Positions 22,077 to 31,026 are shown, numbered from the stretch's first letter. The stretch: 32,566 nt of DNA from an uncultured Clostridia bacterium (GCA_904393115.1 CAJFMX010000026.1:1-32566), one strand, 5' to 3'. Made by a program: numbers and translations. Notes: generated by a model from the letters alone, not told the origin.

Positions 22077-22847
22077 ATGGCCAGCGAGGGGAAGAAGCCG
22101 GCGCGGCGCGGGCGCATCCGCCCCTGGGCGGTCGCGCTCTGGCTACTGGTCTGGCAAGGGGCGAGCATGGCCATCGACCAGCAGATCCTGCTGGTCTCGC
22201 CCGTGCGGGTGGTCGTGCGCCTGCTGGAGATGGCGCTCACGGCGGAGCTGTGGACCTCGATCGGGTTCTCGCTGCTGCGCATCGGCGCGGGGTTCCTGCT
22301 GGCCGCGGCGCTGGGCGCGGGGCTTGCGGCGCTTTCGGCGCGCTTTTCCCGGGTGGAGGAGCTGTTCGCCCCGGCCATGCTCGCCATCCAGTCCGTGCCG
22401 GTGGCCTCCTTCATCATCCTGGCGCTGATCTGGTTCTCCTCCCGGAGCCTGTCGGTGCTGATCTCCTTCCTGATGGTGCTGCCCGTGCTCTACGCCAACA
22501 CCCTGGGCGGCATCCGCGCGGCGGACGCGCAGCTGCTGGAGATGGCGCAGGTCTTCCGCCTCCCCGCGGCGCGGCGGGTGCGCTACGTCTACCTGCCGCA
22601 GGTGCTGCCGTATTTCCGCTCCGCCTGCCAGGCGGCGCTCGGGCTCTGCTGGAAGGCGGGCATCGCGGCCGAGGTCATCGGCATGCCGGACGGCTCCATC
22701 GGCGAGCGGCTGCAGCAGGCCAAGGTCTACCTGAACACGCCGGATCTCTTCGCCTGGACGCTGGTGATCGTGCTGGTGAGCCTCGCCTTTCAGCGGGTCT
22801 TCCTCTGGCTGCTGGACCGCGGCGCCCGCGCGCTGGAAAGGATGTGA
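22077..22847 (+). CDS. NitT/TauT-type ABC transporter permease
   Basis: This is a 256-residue membrane protein with six hydrophobic segments. The start is 4 bp after the binding-protein stop. The BPD-type core includes SIGFSLLRIGAGFLLAAALG and AIQSVPVASFIILALIWF. The cytoplasmic coupling loop LEMAQVFRLPAARRVRYVYLPQVLPYF (EAA-like) docks the ATPase. It forms a homodimeric channel for the substrate delivered by the lipoprotein. The length is normal for SsuC-like permeases. Confidence 0.9.
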   Translation: MASEGKKPARRGRIRPWAVALWLLVWQGASMAIDQQILLVSPVRVVVRLLEMALTAELWTSIGFSLLRIGAGFLLAAALGAGLAALSARFSRVEELFAPAMLAIQSVPVASFIILALIWFSSRSLSVLISFLMVLPVLYANTLGGIRAADAQLLEMAQVFRLPAARRVRYVYLPQVLPYFRSACQAALGLCWKAGIAAEVIGMPDGSIGERLQQAKVYLNTPDLFAWTLVIVLVSLAFQRVFLWLLDRGARALERM

Positions 22848-22850
22848 GCC

Positions 22851-23426
22851 ATGGAGGACATCGTCATCCGCTCCCTGTGCAAGGCCTTTGACGGAAAGCC
22901 CGTGCTGCAGGGATTCTCCGCGACGCTCCCCGCCGGCCGGGTCAGCTGCATCATGGCCCCCTCCGGCGGGGGCAAGACCACGCTGCTGCGCATCCTGCTC
23001 GGGCTGGAGGCGGCCGATTCCGGCGAGATTTGCGGCCTTGCGGGGCTGCGGCTCTCCGCCGTGTTCCAGGAGGATCGCCTGCTGGAGAACCTCAGCCCCG
23101 TGGCCAACATCCGGCTGGTGAACCCGCGGCGCCCGCGCGGGGAGGTGCTCGCGGCCCTTGCGGCCGTGCGCCTTTCGGGCTGCGAAGACCAGCCCGCGCG
23201 CGAGCTTTCCGGCGGGATGCGGCGGCGCGTGGCGATCCTGCGCGCGCTGCTGGCCGAGTGGGACGTGCTCCTGCTGGACGAGCCCTTCAAGGGCCTGGAC
23301 GAGGAGACCAAGGCCTGCGTGCTCGCCTTCGTCCGCCGCGCGGTCGAGGGCCGGACCGCCGTGCTCGTCACGCACGACGCGGCCGAGGCCCGCGCCCTCG
23401 GCGCGGCGCAGATCCTGACCCTGTAA
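22851..23426 (+). CDS. NitT/TauT-type ABC transporter ATPase
   Basis: This is a 191-residue protein, shorter than the usual 240-260 residues because it lacks a C-terminal regulatory extension. Walker A is APSGGGKTT near residues 36-44, where most relatives have GPSGCGKST. The signature LSGGMRRRV and Walker B VLLLDEPFKGLDEET are intact, with the H-loop in VLVTHD. It starts 3 bp after the permease stop and ends the operon, followed by a terminator. It energises the importer. Confidence 0.9.
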   Translation: MEDIVIRSLCKAFDGKPVLQGFSATLPAGRVSCIMAPSGGGKTTLLRILLGLEAADSGEICGLAGLRLSAVFQEDRLLENLSPVANIRLVNPRRPRGEVLAALAAVRLSGCEDQPARELSGGMRRRVAILRALLAEWDVLLLDEPFKGLDEETKACVLAFVRRAVEGRTAVLVTHDAAEARALGAAQILTL

Positions 23427-23430
23427 AGGC

Positions 23431-23465
23431 AAGCCCCGCGGCGCGCGCCGCGGGGCTTGTTTTTC
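23431..23465 (+). terminator. Terminator of the NitT-like ABC operon
   Basis: AAGCCCCGCGGCG pairs perfectly with CGCCGCGGGGCTT, followed by GTTTTT. The T tract doubles as the -35 region of the next promoter. Confidence 0.88.
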
Positions 23466-23485
23466 TGCGCGCGATGTGGTACAAT
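23457..23485 (+). promoter_or_regulatory. Sigma-A promoter of the ZIP transporter gene
   Basis: TTGTTT, 17 bp, TACAAT. The -35 overlaps the preceding terminator. Confidence 0.7.
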
Positions 23486-23490
23486 ACAAA

Positions 23491-23510
23491 TGGTTAGCTA
23501 TAACTAACCA
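23491..23510 (+). promoter_or_regulatory. TTAG-N6-CTAA palindrome, copy B (operator of ZIP gene)
   Basis: TGGTTAG, CTATAA, CTAACCA: 18 of 20 positions are symmetric. It covers the predicted transcription start, 5 bp after the -10, a standard repressor position. The half-sites recall DtxR/MntR-type metalloregulator sites, but the 6-bp spacing differs from the classical DtxR box. The regulator itself is not in the window. Confidence 0.7.
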
Positions 23511-23533
23511 ATGGAAACGAGGGGGAAAAAGAG

Positions 23534-24325
23534 ATGCAGCCTATCCTGTGGGCGGCGATGGGGACGGGGTTTACCTTCCTGATGACGGCGCTGGGCTCGG
23601 CGCTGGTGTTCTTCTTTCGCAAGCAGGCGAGCGTGCGCGCGCAGCGCATCTGCCTGGGCTTTGCGGCGGGGGTGATGGTCGCCGCGTCGATCTGGAGCCT
23701 GCTCAATCCCGCGATCGAGGAGGCGGAGGCGGCGGGCGGGATCGGCTGGATTCCCGCGGCGGGCGGGTTCGTGCTGGGCATCGCGTTTCTCGTGCTGCTG
23801 GACGTGCTGCTGCCGCACCTGCACCTGAACGCCAGGCAGCCCGAGGGGCTGCGCGCCTCCTGGCGCAGGAGCACGCTGCTCACGCTCTCGGTCACGCTGC
23901 ACAACATCCCGGAGGGCATGGCCGTGGGCCTGGCCTTTGCCATGGCCGCGCAGCACGGCGGCGGGGCGGGCACGCTCTCGGCGGCGGCTGCGCTGGCCAT
24001 CGGCATGGGGCTGCAGAACTTCCCGGAGGGCGCGGCCATCTCGCTCCCGCTGCGCCAGGAGGGGATGCGCCGCAGGGCCGCGTTCCTGCGCGGGTGCCTT
24101 TCCGGCATCGTGGAGCCGGTCTTCGGCATCGGCATGGTGCTGGCTGCGCCGTACATCGGGCACCTGATGCCCTGGTTCCTGTCCTTTGCGGCGGGGGCCA
24201 TGCTGTATGTGGTCGTCGAAGAGCTCATCCCCGAGGCGCGGCTGGGCGAACACTCCAACGCCGGCACGCTCGCCGTCATGGCGGGCTTCCTGCTGATGAT
24301 GGTGCTGGACGTGGCGTTGGGATAG
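23534..24325 (+). CDS. ZIP family divalent metal transporter
   Basis: This is a 263-residue protein with about eight membrane segments. The two metal-binding helices are clear: [12 protein letters not shown] with His123/Glu128 and [14 protein letters not shown] with Asn162/Glu166. The end [10 protein letters not shown] is typical of the ZupT/GufA branch. A short variable loop lies at about residues 98-112. ZIP proteins move Zn, Fe, Mn or similar ions into the cytoplasm. The start follows GAGGGGG. The promoter carries a strong palindrome that should bind a metal-sensing repressor. It lies 19 bp upstream of gpmA, so the two may be cotranscribed. Confidence 0.92.
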   Translation: MQPILWAAMGTGFTFLMTALGSALVFFFRKQASVRAQRICLGFAAGVMVAASIWSLLNPAIEEAEAAGGIGWIPAAGGFVLGIAFLVLLDVLLPHLHLNARQPEGLRASWRRSTLLTLSVTLHNIPEGMAVGLAFAMAAQHGGGAGTLSAAAALAIGMGLQNFPEGAAISLPLRQEGMRRRAAFLRGCLSGIVEPVFGIGMVLAAPYIGHLMPWFLSFAAGAMLYVVVEELIPEARLGEHSNAGTLAVMAGFLLMMVLDVALG

Positions 24326-24344
24326 AGAAAAGGAGGGAAAGAAC

Positions 24345-25106
24345 ATGCTGCTTGTGCTGCTTCGGCACGGGGAGAGCGCTTGGAACCTGGAAAACCGCTT
24401 CACGGGCTGGACGGACGTGGACCTCTCCCCGGACGGCGAGCGCGAGGCGGACGCGGCCGGGCACCTGCTCCGCGCAGAGGGCCTGGACTTTGACGTCTGC
24501 TACACATCGTACCTCAAGCGGGCCATCCGCACGCTCCACCGCGCGCTCGCGCAGATGGACCGCGAATGGCTGCCCGTGTACAAGACCTGGAAGCTCAACG
24601 AGCGCCACTATGGAGCCCTGCAGGGCCTCAACAAGGCGGAAACGGCCGCAAAGTTCGGCGAGGAGCAGGTGCGCCTCTGGCGGCGCGCCTTCGACGTGCG
24701 GCCCCCGGCGCTCGAGGACGGCGACGAGCGCCTGCCCGCAGGCCTTGCCGCCTACCGCGAGGTGCCGCCGGAGCAGCTGCCCCGGACCGAGAGCCTGGCG
24801 GACACCATCGCAAGAGCGGTGCCCTACTTCCGCGCGGAGATCGCGCCCGCGCTCTCGGCGGGCAAGCGCGTGCTCGTCGCGGCGCACGGCAACTCCCTGC
24901 GCGCCCTGGTCATGCACCTGGAGGGCCTCTCGCCCGAGGCGATCGCCGGGGTCAACCTGCCGACGGGCGTTCCCCTCGTCTACGAGCTGCGGGAGGACTT
25001 CTCCGTCGCGGACCGGCGCTACCTCGGTGATCCCGCGGCCGTGCAGGCCAAGATGAACGCCGTGGCCAACCAGGGGAAGGCGCAGCCGGGCCCCGCGCCC
25101 GCCTGA
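24345..25106 (+). CDS. gpmA: 2,3-bisphosphoglycerate-dependent phosphoglycerate mutase
   Basis: This is a 253-residue enzyme that interconverts 3- and 2-phosphoglycerate in glycolysis. The phosphohistidine motif [18 protein letters not shown] has His8. [14 protein letters not shown] supplies the conserved Glu/Arg/His residues of the active site. [16 protein letters not shown] carries the second catalytic histidine. The length fits the dimeric dPGM type. The start follows AAGGAGGG. It probably shares the ZIP transporter transcript. Clostridia often also carry a metal-dependent (Mn) mutase, so a metal-independent enzyme under a metal-responsive promoter would make sense, but this is inference. 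Confidence 0.95.
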   Translation: MLLVLLRHGESAWNLENRFTGWTDVDLSPDGEREADAAGHLLRAEGLDFDVCYTSYLKRAIRTLHRALAQMDREWLPVYKTWKLNERHYGALQGLNKAETAAKFGEEQVRLWRRAFDVRPPALEDGDERLPAGLAAYREVPPEQLPRTESLADTIARAVPYFRAEIAPALSAGKRVLVAAHGNSLRALVMHLEGLSPEAIAGVNLPTGVPLVYELREDFSVADRRYLGDPAAVQAKMNAVANQGKAQPGPAPA

Positions 25107-25167
25107 CCGCGGCCATGAAGCACCCGCGCCAGAGCGGCACGCGCTCAGCGGCGAGAGCTTCTCCCCC

Positions 25168-25196
25168 TTGCGCGAGGGGCGCGACTCGAATACAAT
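25168..25196 (+). promoter_or_regulatory. Sigma-A promoter of the heterodimeric ABC exporter
   Basis: TTGCGC, 17 bp, TACAAT, 57 bp before the first exporter gene. Confidence 0.65.
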
Positions 25197-25253
25197 GGTA
25201 AGGCACGGCCCGCGGGGATGGGCCGAAAAAAGAATGAGGGGGAGTAGGAAGCA

Positions 25254-27050
25254 ATGCTTCTGCTGAACCGGACGCTCCTGCGGCTCGCAAAGGGGCTGTG
25301 GGGCTGGATTTTGGGGATCGTCGCGCTCAAGCTCGTGACGCTGGCGGGCGCGGCGGCGTTTGCGCGCACGATCTCCGGGTTTTTGGGGAACGTGCTCTCG
25401 CCGGCGATGACGCTGGAGGCCGCGGGCGCGGCCATCGGCGCGGCGCTGCTCGCCGCCGCGCTGATGCTCGTGTCCGACCTGCTGCGCGGGGAGATGGAGT
25501 ACCGCTGCACGGCCAAGGCGCGCGCGCAGCTGCGCACGCGCATCTTTTCCAAGGTGCTGGAACTGGACGCCGGCGGCATCGAGCGGATCGGGCCGGTTTC
25601 GGCCATCACCTCGAGCGTGGACGGCGTGGAGTCCATGCAGAGCTACTACAGCCAATACCTGCCGGGGCTGCTGTACAGCGTCCTTGCGCTAATCTATCTC
25701 TTCTTCCAGCTCAAGGACCTCTCGCTGCCCGTGGCGGTGCTGCTCTTTGCGGTGAGCATCGTGCTGCTGCCGGCGAACAACGCCTTCCGCTCGAAGATCG
25801 AGAAGCTCAAGACCGAGTATTGGAACACCATGGAGGACCTGACGGGCTACTACCTGGAGAGCGTGCAGGGGCTGACGACCTTCAAGCTCTTCCGCCGGGA
25901 CGGGGAGCGCACAAAGGTGCTCGCCGGCAAGGCGCAGGCCTTCAACCACAAGATCATGGACGTCATGCGCGTGAACTTCTCCTCCTTCCTGGTGACGGAC
26001 GGGCTGCTCTACGGGGCCATCCTCGTCAGCATGGGGATCGCCGCGGCCGCCATGCTGCGCGGGGAGATGGAGATCTCCGCGGGCATGACGGTGCTGCTGC
26101 TCTCCTACAGCTTCTTCGACTCCGTGCGCCAGCTCATGAGCGCGACGCACACGGCCTTGGCCGGCGTCTCGGCCGCGGACAAGGTCGAAAAGCTCCTGGA
26201 CATGGACACCACCCGGCCCCACGACCCGGACCTGCCCCGGGAGGAGCCGGCCTACCCCGGCATCCGCGTCGAGGGCGTCTCCCACGCCTATGCCGGGCGC
26301 AGCGCCGCGCTGCGGAACGTGAGCCTCACCGTGGAGAAGGGAAAGGTCACGGCGCTCGTGGGCCTGTCCGGCTGCGGAAAGAGCACGGTGGCCGGGCTGC
26401 TCATGCGCTTTTTCGACCCGGCCAGCGGCAAGATCTACCTGGAAGGGCGCGACTACCTGAGCTTTACGCCCGAGGAGCTGCGCCGCCACATCCTCATGGT
26501 GCCCCAGAGCGTGAGCCTCTTTTCCGGCACCATCGCGGAAAACCTGCGCATCGCCAAGCCCGACGCCACGGAGGAAGAGATGCTCGAGGCGCTGGAACAG
26601 GTGCGCCTGAAGGACTTCGTCCTGCGGCAGGAGAAGGGCCTGGACGCGGACGTGGGCGACGCCGGGGCCAAGCTCTCCGGCGGGCAGAGGCAGAAGATCG
26701 GCATCGCCCGCGCGCTGCTGGGCAAGGCCGAGTACATCATCTTTGACGAGGCGACCAGCAGCGTGGACCGGCAGAGCGAGCAGGAGATCTGGGCCTGCAT
26801 CGACGCGCTGAAGGAGACGCGCACCCTCATCCTCATCTCGCACCGGCTCTCGACCATCCGCAGCGCGGACTGCATCTATGTCCTGGAGGGCGGGCGCATC
26901 ACCCAGCAGGGCCGGCACGAAGCGCTCATGCAGGAGGACGGCCTCTACCGCCGCCTCGTGCAGGAGCAGGCGGCCCTCGAGGACCACGGCGCGGCGGAGC
27001 GCGCCCGCCGGGGCGGGGACGAATGCTTGGAAGGAGGTGCACGCGCGTGA
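25254..27050 (+). CDS. ABC exporter half-transporter, CydD-like (membrane plus ATPase)
   Basis: This is a 598-residue protein with an N-terminal six-helix exporter domain (about 1-320) and a C-terminal ATPase (about 345-575). Walker A is GLSGCGKST, the signature LSGGQRQKIGIARAL, Walker B YIIFDEATSSVD and the H-loop ISHRLST. The membrane domain has TRIFSKVLELDAGGIERIGPVSAI, as in CydD-like and lipid/peptide exporters. It overlaps the next half-transporter by 4 bp (GTGA), so the two form a heterodimer. CydDC exports cysteine or glutathione or handles heme for cytochrome bd, but no cytochrome bd genes lie nearby. The cargo is therefore left open. Confidence 0.88.
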   Translation: MLLLNRTLLRLAKGLWGWILGIVALKLVTLAGAAAFARTISGFLGNVLSPAMTLEAAGAAIGAALLAAALMLVSDLLRGEMEYRCTAKARAQLRTRIFSKVLELDAGGIERIGPVSAITSSVDGVESMQSYYSQYLPGLLYSVLALIYLFFQLKDLSLPVAVLLFAVSIVLLPANNAFRSKIEKLKTEYWNTMEDLTGYYLESVQGLTTFKLFRRDGERTKVLAGKAQAFNHKIMDVMRVNFSSFLVTDGLLYGAILVSMGIAAAAMLRGEMEISAGMTVLLLSYSFFDSVRQLMSATHTALAGVSAADKVEKLLDMDTTRPHDPDLPREEPAYPGIRVEGVSHAYAGRSAALRNVSLTVEKGKVTALVGLSGCGKSTVAGLLMRFFDPASGKIYLEGRDYLSFTPEELRRHILMVPQSVSLFSGTIAENLRIAKPDATEEEMLEALEQVRLKDFVLRQEKGLDADVGDAGAKLSGGQRQKIGIARALLGKAEYIIFDEATSSVDRQSEQEIWACIDALKETRTLILISHRLSTIRSADCIYVLEGGRITQQGRHEALMQEDGLYRRLVQEQAALEDHGAAERARRGGDECLEGGARA

Positions 27051-28744
27051 AGACGCGGTTTTCCTATTCCATCGCAGAGATGGTTCTGCGCCTTTTGCGC
27101 ATCGCAAAGCCGGTCAAAGGGCCGCTCGCCCTGGCGACGGCGGCCAGCATCGTGGGGAACCTTGCGCACATGGGCCTGATGGGCTTTGGCGCGATGCTGC
27201 TGCTCTCCTGCGCGGGCTGGACGGACGCGGGATCGCCGGGGCTGTTTGCGGCGCTGATGGTGGCCTCCGGCGCGCTGATCGTGCTGGGGCGGTACGTGGA
27301 GGGCGTCTCCTCCCACGCGGGCGCCTACCGGCTGCTGGCCTCCATGCGCATCCACCTGTTTGAGTCGATCCGCCGCCTGGCGCCCGCGTGCCTGATGGAC
27401 CGCAAGAAGGGCGACCTGCTGAACATCGCCGTCTCGGACATCGAGACGGTGGAGTTCTTCTTCGCGCACACGATCGGGCCGCTGTTCACGGTGGTGCTGC
27501 TGCCGGTGACGACGCTGGTGCTGGCGCTGTGCATCCACCCGCTGTTTGCGGCGGTGCTGCTGCCGGTGTACCTGGTCATCTCCGTGGGCTTCCCCCTGCT
27601 GGCGCTGAAGATCGGCCGGCCCGTGGGCCTGAAGTACCGCGAGCGCCTGGGCGAGATGAAGGCCCTGGTGCTCGAGAGCGTCTACGGCATCAAGGACATC
27701 CAGATCTTCGGCCACGGCGCGGCGCGCCTTGCGCGCGTGCAGGCGCAGAACCGCCGCATCAACCGCGCGGCGCACGGCCTGACGATCCACCGGCAGACCG
27801 TGGCCTCGGCGCCGACGTTCTTCGTGTACCTGGCGCGCATCCTGCTGCTGGCGGTGGCGACCTACCTTGCGGCAAACGGCGCGCAGAACCCCGTGGGCAC
27901 GGTGGTGATCTCCTTTGTGGCCACGGCCTCCTTCTCCTCGACGTTCTCGCTGACGACGGTGATCTCCAGCCTGCTGGAGACGTTTGCTGCGGCCGAGCGC
28001 CTCTTCGCCATCGAGGACACCGAGCCCGAGGTCGTCGAGGCCGAGCACCCGAAAAAGACCGGCGAGATCCGCGAGATCGCCTTCGAAGGCGTGGACTTTG
28101 CCTACCGCGCGGGCGCAGAGCCGATCCTGCGCGGCTTCTCCCTGACGGTCCGCAAGGGCGATTGGGTCGGCATCGTGGGCGAGAGCGGCGCGGGCAAGTC
28201 CACGATCCTGCGCCTGCTGCTGCGCTTCTGGAACCCGACGGGCGGCGACATCCGTCTCAACGGCGTGCCGATCGAGGAGACGGACCTGGGCGAGCTGCGC
28301 GGGCGCATCGCCATGCTCGAGCAGGACACGCTGCTCATCAATGCGAGCATCGCGGACAACATCGCCCTGGGCAAGCCGGACGCCACGCGCGAGGAGATCC
28401 GCGGCGCCGCCCGCCGCGCAGGCCTGGACGACTTCATCCAGACCCTGCCCGAGGGCTACGACACCCAGATGGGCCAGATGAGCGCGCGCCTTTCCGGCGG
28501 CGAGCGCCAGCGCGTGGGCATCGCGCGCGTGCTGCTGGCGGACCCGGACGTGGTGGTCATGGACGAGCCGACCAGCAGCCTGGACGTGCTCCACGAAAAG
28601 GAGCTGCTTAAGACCCTGCGCGAGCAGTACCGCGGAAAGACCCTGCTGCTCATCTCCCACCGCCTGTCTACGCTGGCGGACTGCACGCGCATCGTGCGCC
28701 TGGAGCAGGGCCGCGCCGTGGAGGAGACCCCGCAGCGCGGCTAA
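27047..28744 (+). CDS. ABC exporter half-transporter, CydC-like (membrane plus ATPase)
   Basis: This is a 565-residue protein starting at GTG 27047, which has AAGGAGGTG 7 bp upstream inside the previous gene. An ATG 24 bp earlier is in frame but lacks a site. The exporter membrane domain (about 15-315) includes DRKKGDLLNIAVSDIETVEFFFAHTI, typical of CydC-like subunits. The ATPase has Walker A GESGAGKST, signature LSGGERQRVGIARVLL, Walker B VVVMDEPTSSLD and the H-loop ISHRLST. Both halves of the dimer have intact ATPase motifs. A strong terminator follows. Confidence 0.88.
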   Translation: MKTRFSYSIAEMVLRLLRIAKPVKGPLALATAASIVGNLAHMGLMGFGAMLLLSCAGWTDAGSPGLFAALMVASGALIVLGRYVEGVSSHAGAYRLLASMRIHLFESIRRLAPACLMDRKKGDLLNIAVSDIETVEFFFAHTIGPLFTVVLLPVTTLVLALCIHPLFAAVLLPVYLVISVGFPLLALKIGRPVGLKYRERLGEMKALVLESVYGIKDIQIFGHGAARLARVQAQNRRINRAAHGLTIHRQTVASAPTFFVYLARILLLAVATYLAANGAQNPVGTVVISFVATASFSSTFSLTTVISSLLETFAAAERLFAIEDTEPEVVEAEHPKKTGEIREIAFEGVDFAYRAGAEPILRGFSLTVRKGDWVGIVGESGAGKSTILRLLLRFWNPTGGDIRLNGVPIEETDLGELRGRIAMLEQDTLLINASIADNIALGKPDATREEIRGAARRAGLDDFIQTLPEGYDTQMGQMSARLSGGERQRVGIARVLLADPDVVVMDEPTSSLDVLHEKELLKTLREQYRGKTLLLISHRLSTLADCTRIVRLEQGRAVEETPQRG

Positions 28745-28755
28745 AGGGAACGAGC

Positions 28756-28794
28756 GCGCCCCGCGCAGCCAACGGCTGCGCGGGGCTCTTTTTG
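28756..28794 (+). terminator. Terminator of the exporter operon
   Basis: GCCCCGCGCAGCC pairs perfectly with GGCTGCGCGGGGC around loop AAC, followed by TCTTTTT. Confidence 0.88.
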
Positions 28795-28950
28795 CGCGCT
28801 TTTCAGCGGGGGCAATGGCGGGCGCGGCAGGATTTTTGCCCCGACAGAGCGAATGAAAAGAAGCGTCCGCGCGTCCTTCCTCGTCTTTCTAAGGGGAAAG
28901 AGAAGGGCGCGGCGCGCAGTTCCTCCTTTTTTCACGATGGGCGCGAAAGA

Positions 28951-28991
28951 TGTAAATCTTTACACAATCTAGATGAAATCTATGGTATAAT
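28951..28991 (+). promoter_or_regulatory. Promoter region of the DUF368/Pit operon with a TGTAAA-N2-TTTACA palindrome
   Basis: TGTAAA, TC, TTTACA (28951-28964) is a perfect 14-bp palindrome. An extended -10, TGGTATAAT, has its hexamer at 28986-28991. The palindrome covers the -35 side of the promoter, an operator position. No consensus -35 is visible, so expression may need an activator. The rest of the gap 28795-29071 holds no gene. Confidence 0.5.
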
Positions 28992-29071
28992 TCAATAAAA
29001 CGGAATCTTTCGGGAAGGCCGCGCGGGAGCGCCCAACGCGATGGCCGGCCCTGGAACGGGAGAAACGAGTT

Positions 29072-29914
29072 ATGAAGAATTTGCGAGTCCTGCAGGGAAT
29101 CCTTTGGGTGCTGGAAGGGATCATCGTCGGCTTTGGGGCGATCATGCCGGGCATCAGCGGCGGCACGCTGTGCGTGGCCTTCGGCATGTACAAGCCGCTC
29201 ATGGGAGTGCTCTCCACGCCGCGCAAGGCGCTGAAGACCTATTGGAGAATGCTCCTGCCCTTTGTCCTGGGCTGCGCGGTGGGCTTTGTGGGCCTTTCGG
29301 GCTTGGCGAGCATGCTCATGGAGGCGAACAGCACGGTTCTCGTCTGCCTTTTCATCGGGCTGATCCTGGGCACGGTGCCCGGGGTGTGGCGGGACGCGGG
29401 CAAGACGCGGCGCACGGCCGGGTCCTTCCTCGCGCTGGGGCTGGGCTTTGCGCTCATGCTGGGCGTGTTGATCCTGCTCAAGCAGAACAGCCTGGTGACC
29501 ATCGAGCCGGGAATCTGGAGCTTCCTCTTCTGCGGAATCCTGTGGGGGATCAGCTTTGTCGTGCCGGGCCTGAGCTCCTCGACGCTGCTGCTCTTCTTCG
29601 GGCTCTACCAGCCGATGCTGGAGGGCATTTCCCGCCTGTCGCTGCCGGTGATCCTGCCGCTTGCGGCGGGCATGGCCCTTGTGATCCTGACGCTGCCCAA
29701 GGGCGTCAATTTCCTCTTTCACCGCTATGACTCCGTGTGCTCCCACGCGATCCTTGGCGTGGTGCTGGCGACGCTGGTCATGATTTTCCCGCCCTTCCCC
29801 GCGCAGGGGCTGGGGCGCCTGAGCTACATTGGCTGCATTGCGATTGGCGCCGTCGCCTCCTTCTTTCTGGAGCGGCTCTGCGCGCGCCTTGCAGAAGCGT
29901 CCGAGCGTTCTTGA
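29072..29914 (+). CDS. popT: DUF368 family membrane protein (PopT-type undecaprenyl-phosphate transporter)
   Basis: This is a 280-residue protein with about eight to nine membrane segments. The family motif GFGAIMPGISGGTLCVAFGMYKPLM lies at about residues 20-45. A second copy-like motif, GISFVVPGLSSSTLLLFFGLYQPML, occurs near 150-175, so the protein is an internal repeat. DUF368 (PopT) and DedA (UptA) proteins have been shown to return undecaprenyl phosphate across the membrane for reuse in cell-wall synthesis. The start has GGGAG about 10 bp upstream. It heads a group with a phosphate transporter and its partner. Confidence 0.9.
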   Translation: MKNLRVLQGILWVLEGIIVGFGAIMPGISGGTLCVAFGMYKPLMGVLSTPRKALKTYWRMLLPFVLGCAVGFVGLSGLASMLMEANSTVLVCLFIGLILGTVPGVWRDAGKTRRTAGSFLALGLGFALMLGVLILLKQNSLVTIEPGIWSFLFCGILWGISFVVPGLSSSTLLLFFGLYQPMLEGISRLSLPVILPLAAGMALVILTLPKGVNFLFHRYDSVCSHAILGVVLATLVMIFPPFPAQGLGRLSYIGCIAIGAVASFFLERLCARLAEASERS

Positions 29915-29976
29915 CGGCGGAAGGTCCTAAAAAAACCGCCCCGCCGAAGGGATAAATCGATCGAGGGAGGCTTTTT

Positions 29977-31026
29977 ATGGACCTGACGTTTGCGTATTTC
30001 TTCTCGGAATTGACGCAAAACCCCCTGCTGCTGGTTGCAGTGGTGCTGACGCTGGGCGTCATCTTCGTCAACGGCTGGACCGACGCGCCAAACGCCATTG
30101 CCACCTGCGTTGTGACGCGGTGCATGTCCCCCCGCGCGGCAATCCTCATGGCGGCGGTGTTCAACTTCCTGGGCGTGCTGCTCATGAGCATGATCAACGC
30201 AACCGTGGCCGAGACCATCACGCAGATGGTGGACTTTGGCACAAACTCCCATGAGGCGATCGTGGCGCTGAGCGCGGCGCTGTTCGCGATCGTGGTCTGG
30301 GCGGTGCTGGCCTGGTGCTTCGGCATCCCCACAAGCGAGAGCCATGCGCTGATCGCCGGGCTTACGGGCGGCGCCATCGCGCTGCACGGAGGCCTGTCCG
30401 GCGTCAACGGCGCCGAGTGGGTCAAGGTCCTCTACGGCCTTGTGATCTCCGTCGTGCTGGGCTTTGGCCTGGGCTGGGTCATGTGCAAGATCGTCGTGCT
30501 GCTCTTCCGCAGGGCGGACCGGCGCAGGACCGAACCGGTCTTCCGCGCCGCGCAGATCTTCGGCGCGGCGGCCATGAGCTTTATGCACGGCGCGCAGGAT
30601 GGGCAGAAGTTCATGGGCGTCATCCTCCTGAGCCTCTTCCTCATCAACGGCCAGACGCCCGAGCCCGTGGCCATGCCGGTCTGGCTCATGCTGCTGTGCT
30701 CGGCGGTGATGGGCATCGGCACCTCCGTGGGCGGAAAGAAGATCATCAAGTCCGTGGGCATGGACATGGTCAGCCTGGAGAAATACCAGGGCTTTTCGGC
30801 GGACCTTGCGGCCTCCGTCAGCCTGCTGATCAGCTCGGTCTTCGGCATCCCGGTCTCCACGACCCATGCCAAGACCACGGCCATCATGGGCGTGGGCGCG
30901 GTCAAGCGCCTTTCCGCCATCAATTTTTCCGTCGTCAAGGAGATGGGCATGACCTGGCTGCTGACCTTCCCCGGCTGCGGCCTGATCGGCTTCGTCATGG
31001 CGAAGCTCTTCATGTGGCTCTTCTAA
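29977..31026 (+). CDS. pit: Pit/PHO4 family inorganic phosphate transporter
   Basis: This is a 349-residue membrane protein with the Pit inverted repeat. The first half has FVNGWTDAPNAIATCVVT (the GxxDxxNA motif). The second half has MSFMHGAQDGQKFMG. Each half includes the paired segment FGIPTSESHALIAG or FGIPVSTTHAKTTA. Pit proteins import phosphate, as metal-phosphate, driven by the proton motive force. The start follows GGGAGG. It is 62 bp behind DUF368 and 45 bp before the DUF47 gene, which commonly partners with Pit. Confidence 0.94.
   Translation: MDLTFAYFFSELTQNPLLLVAVVLTLGVIFVNGWTDAPNAIATCVVTRCMSPRAAILMAAVFNFLGVLLMSMINATVAETITQMVDFGTNSHEAIVALSAALFAIVVWAVLAWCFGIPTSESHALIAGLTGGAIALHGGLSGVNGAEWVKVLYGLVISVVLGFGLGWVMCKIVVLLFRRADRRRTEPVFRAAQIFGAAAMSFMHGAQDGQKFMGVILLSLFLINGQTPEPVAMPVWLMLLCSAVMGIGTSVGGKKIIKSVGMDMVSLEKYQGFSADLAASVSLLISSVFGIPVSTTHAKTTAIMGVGAVKRLSAINFSVVKEMGMTWLLTFPGCGLIGFVMAKLFMWLF

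Noticed and set aside
25115..25198. Small open frame (27 codons) between gpmA and the exporter
   Set aside because: No ribosome binding site; it overlaps a sigma-A promoter and has no recognisable features.
25254..28744. Firm CydDC (cytochrome bd) assignment
   Set aside because: The layout fits, but no cydAB genes are nearby and several exporter families look alike, so only CydDC-like is claimed.
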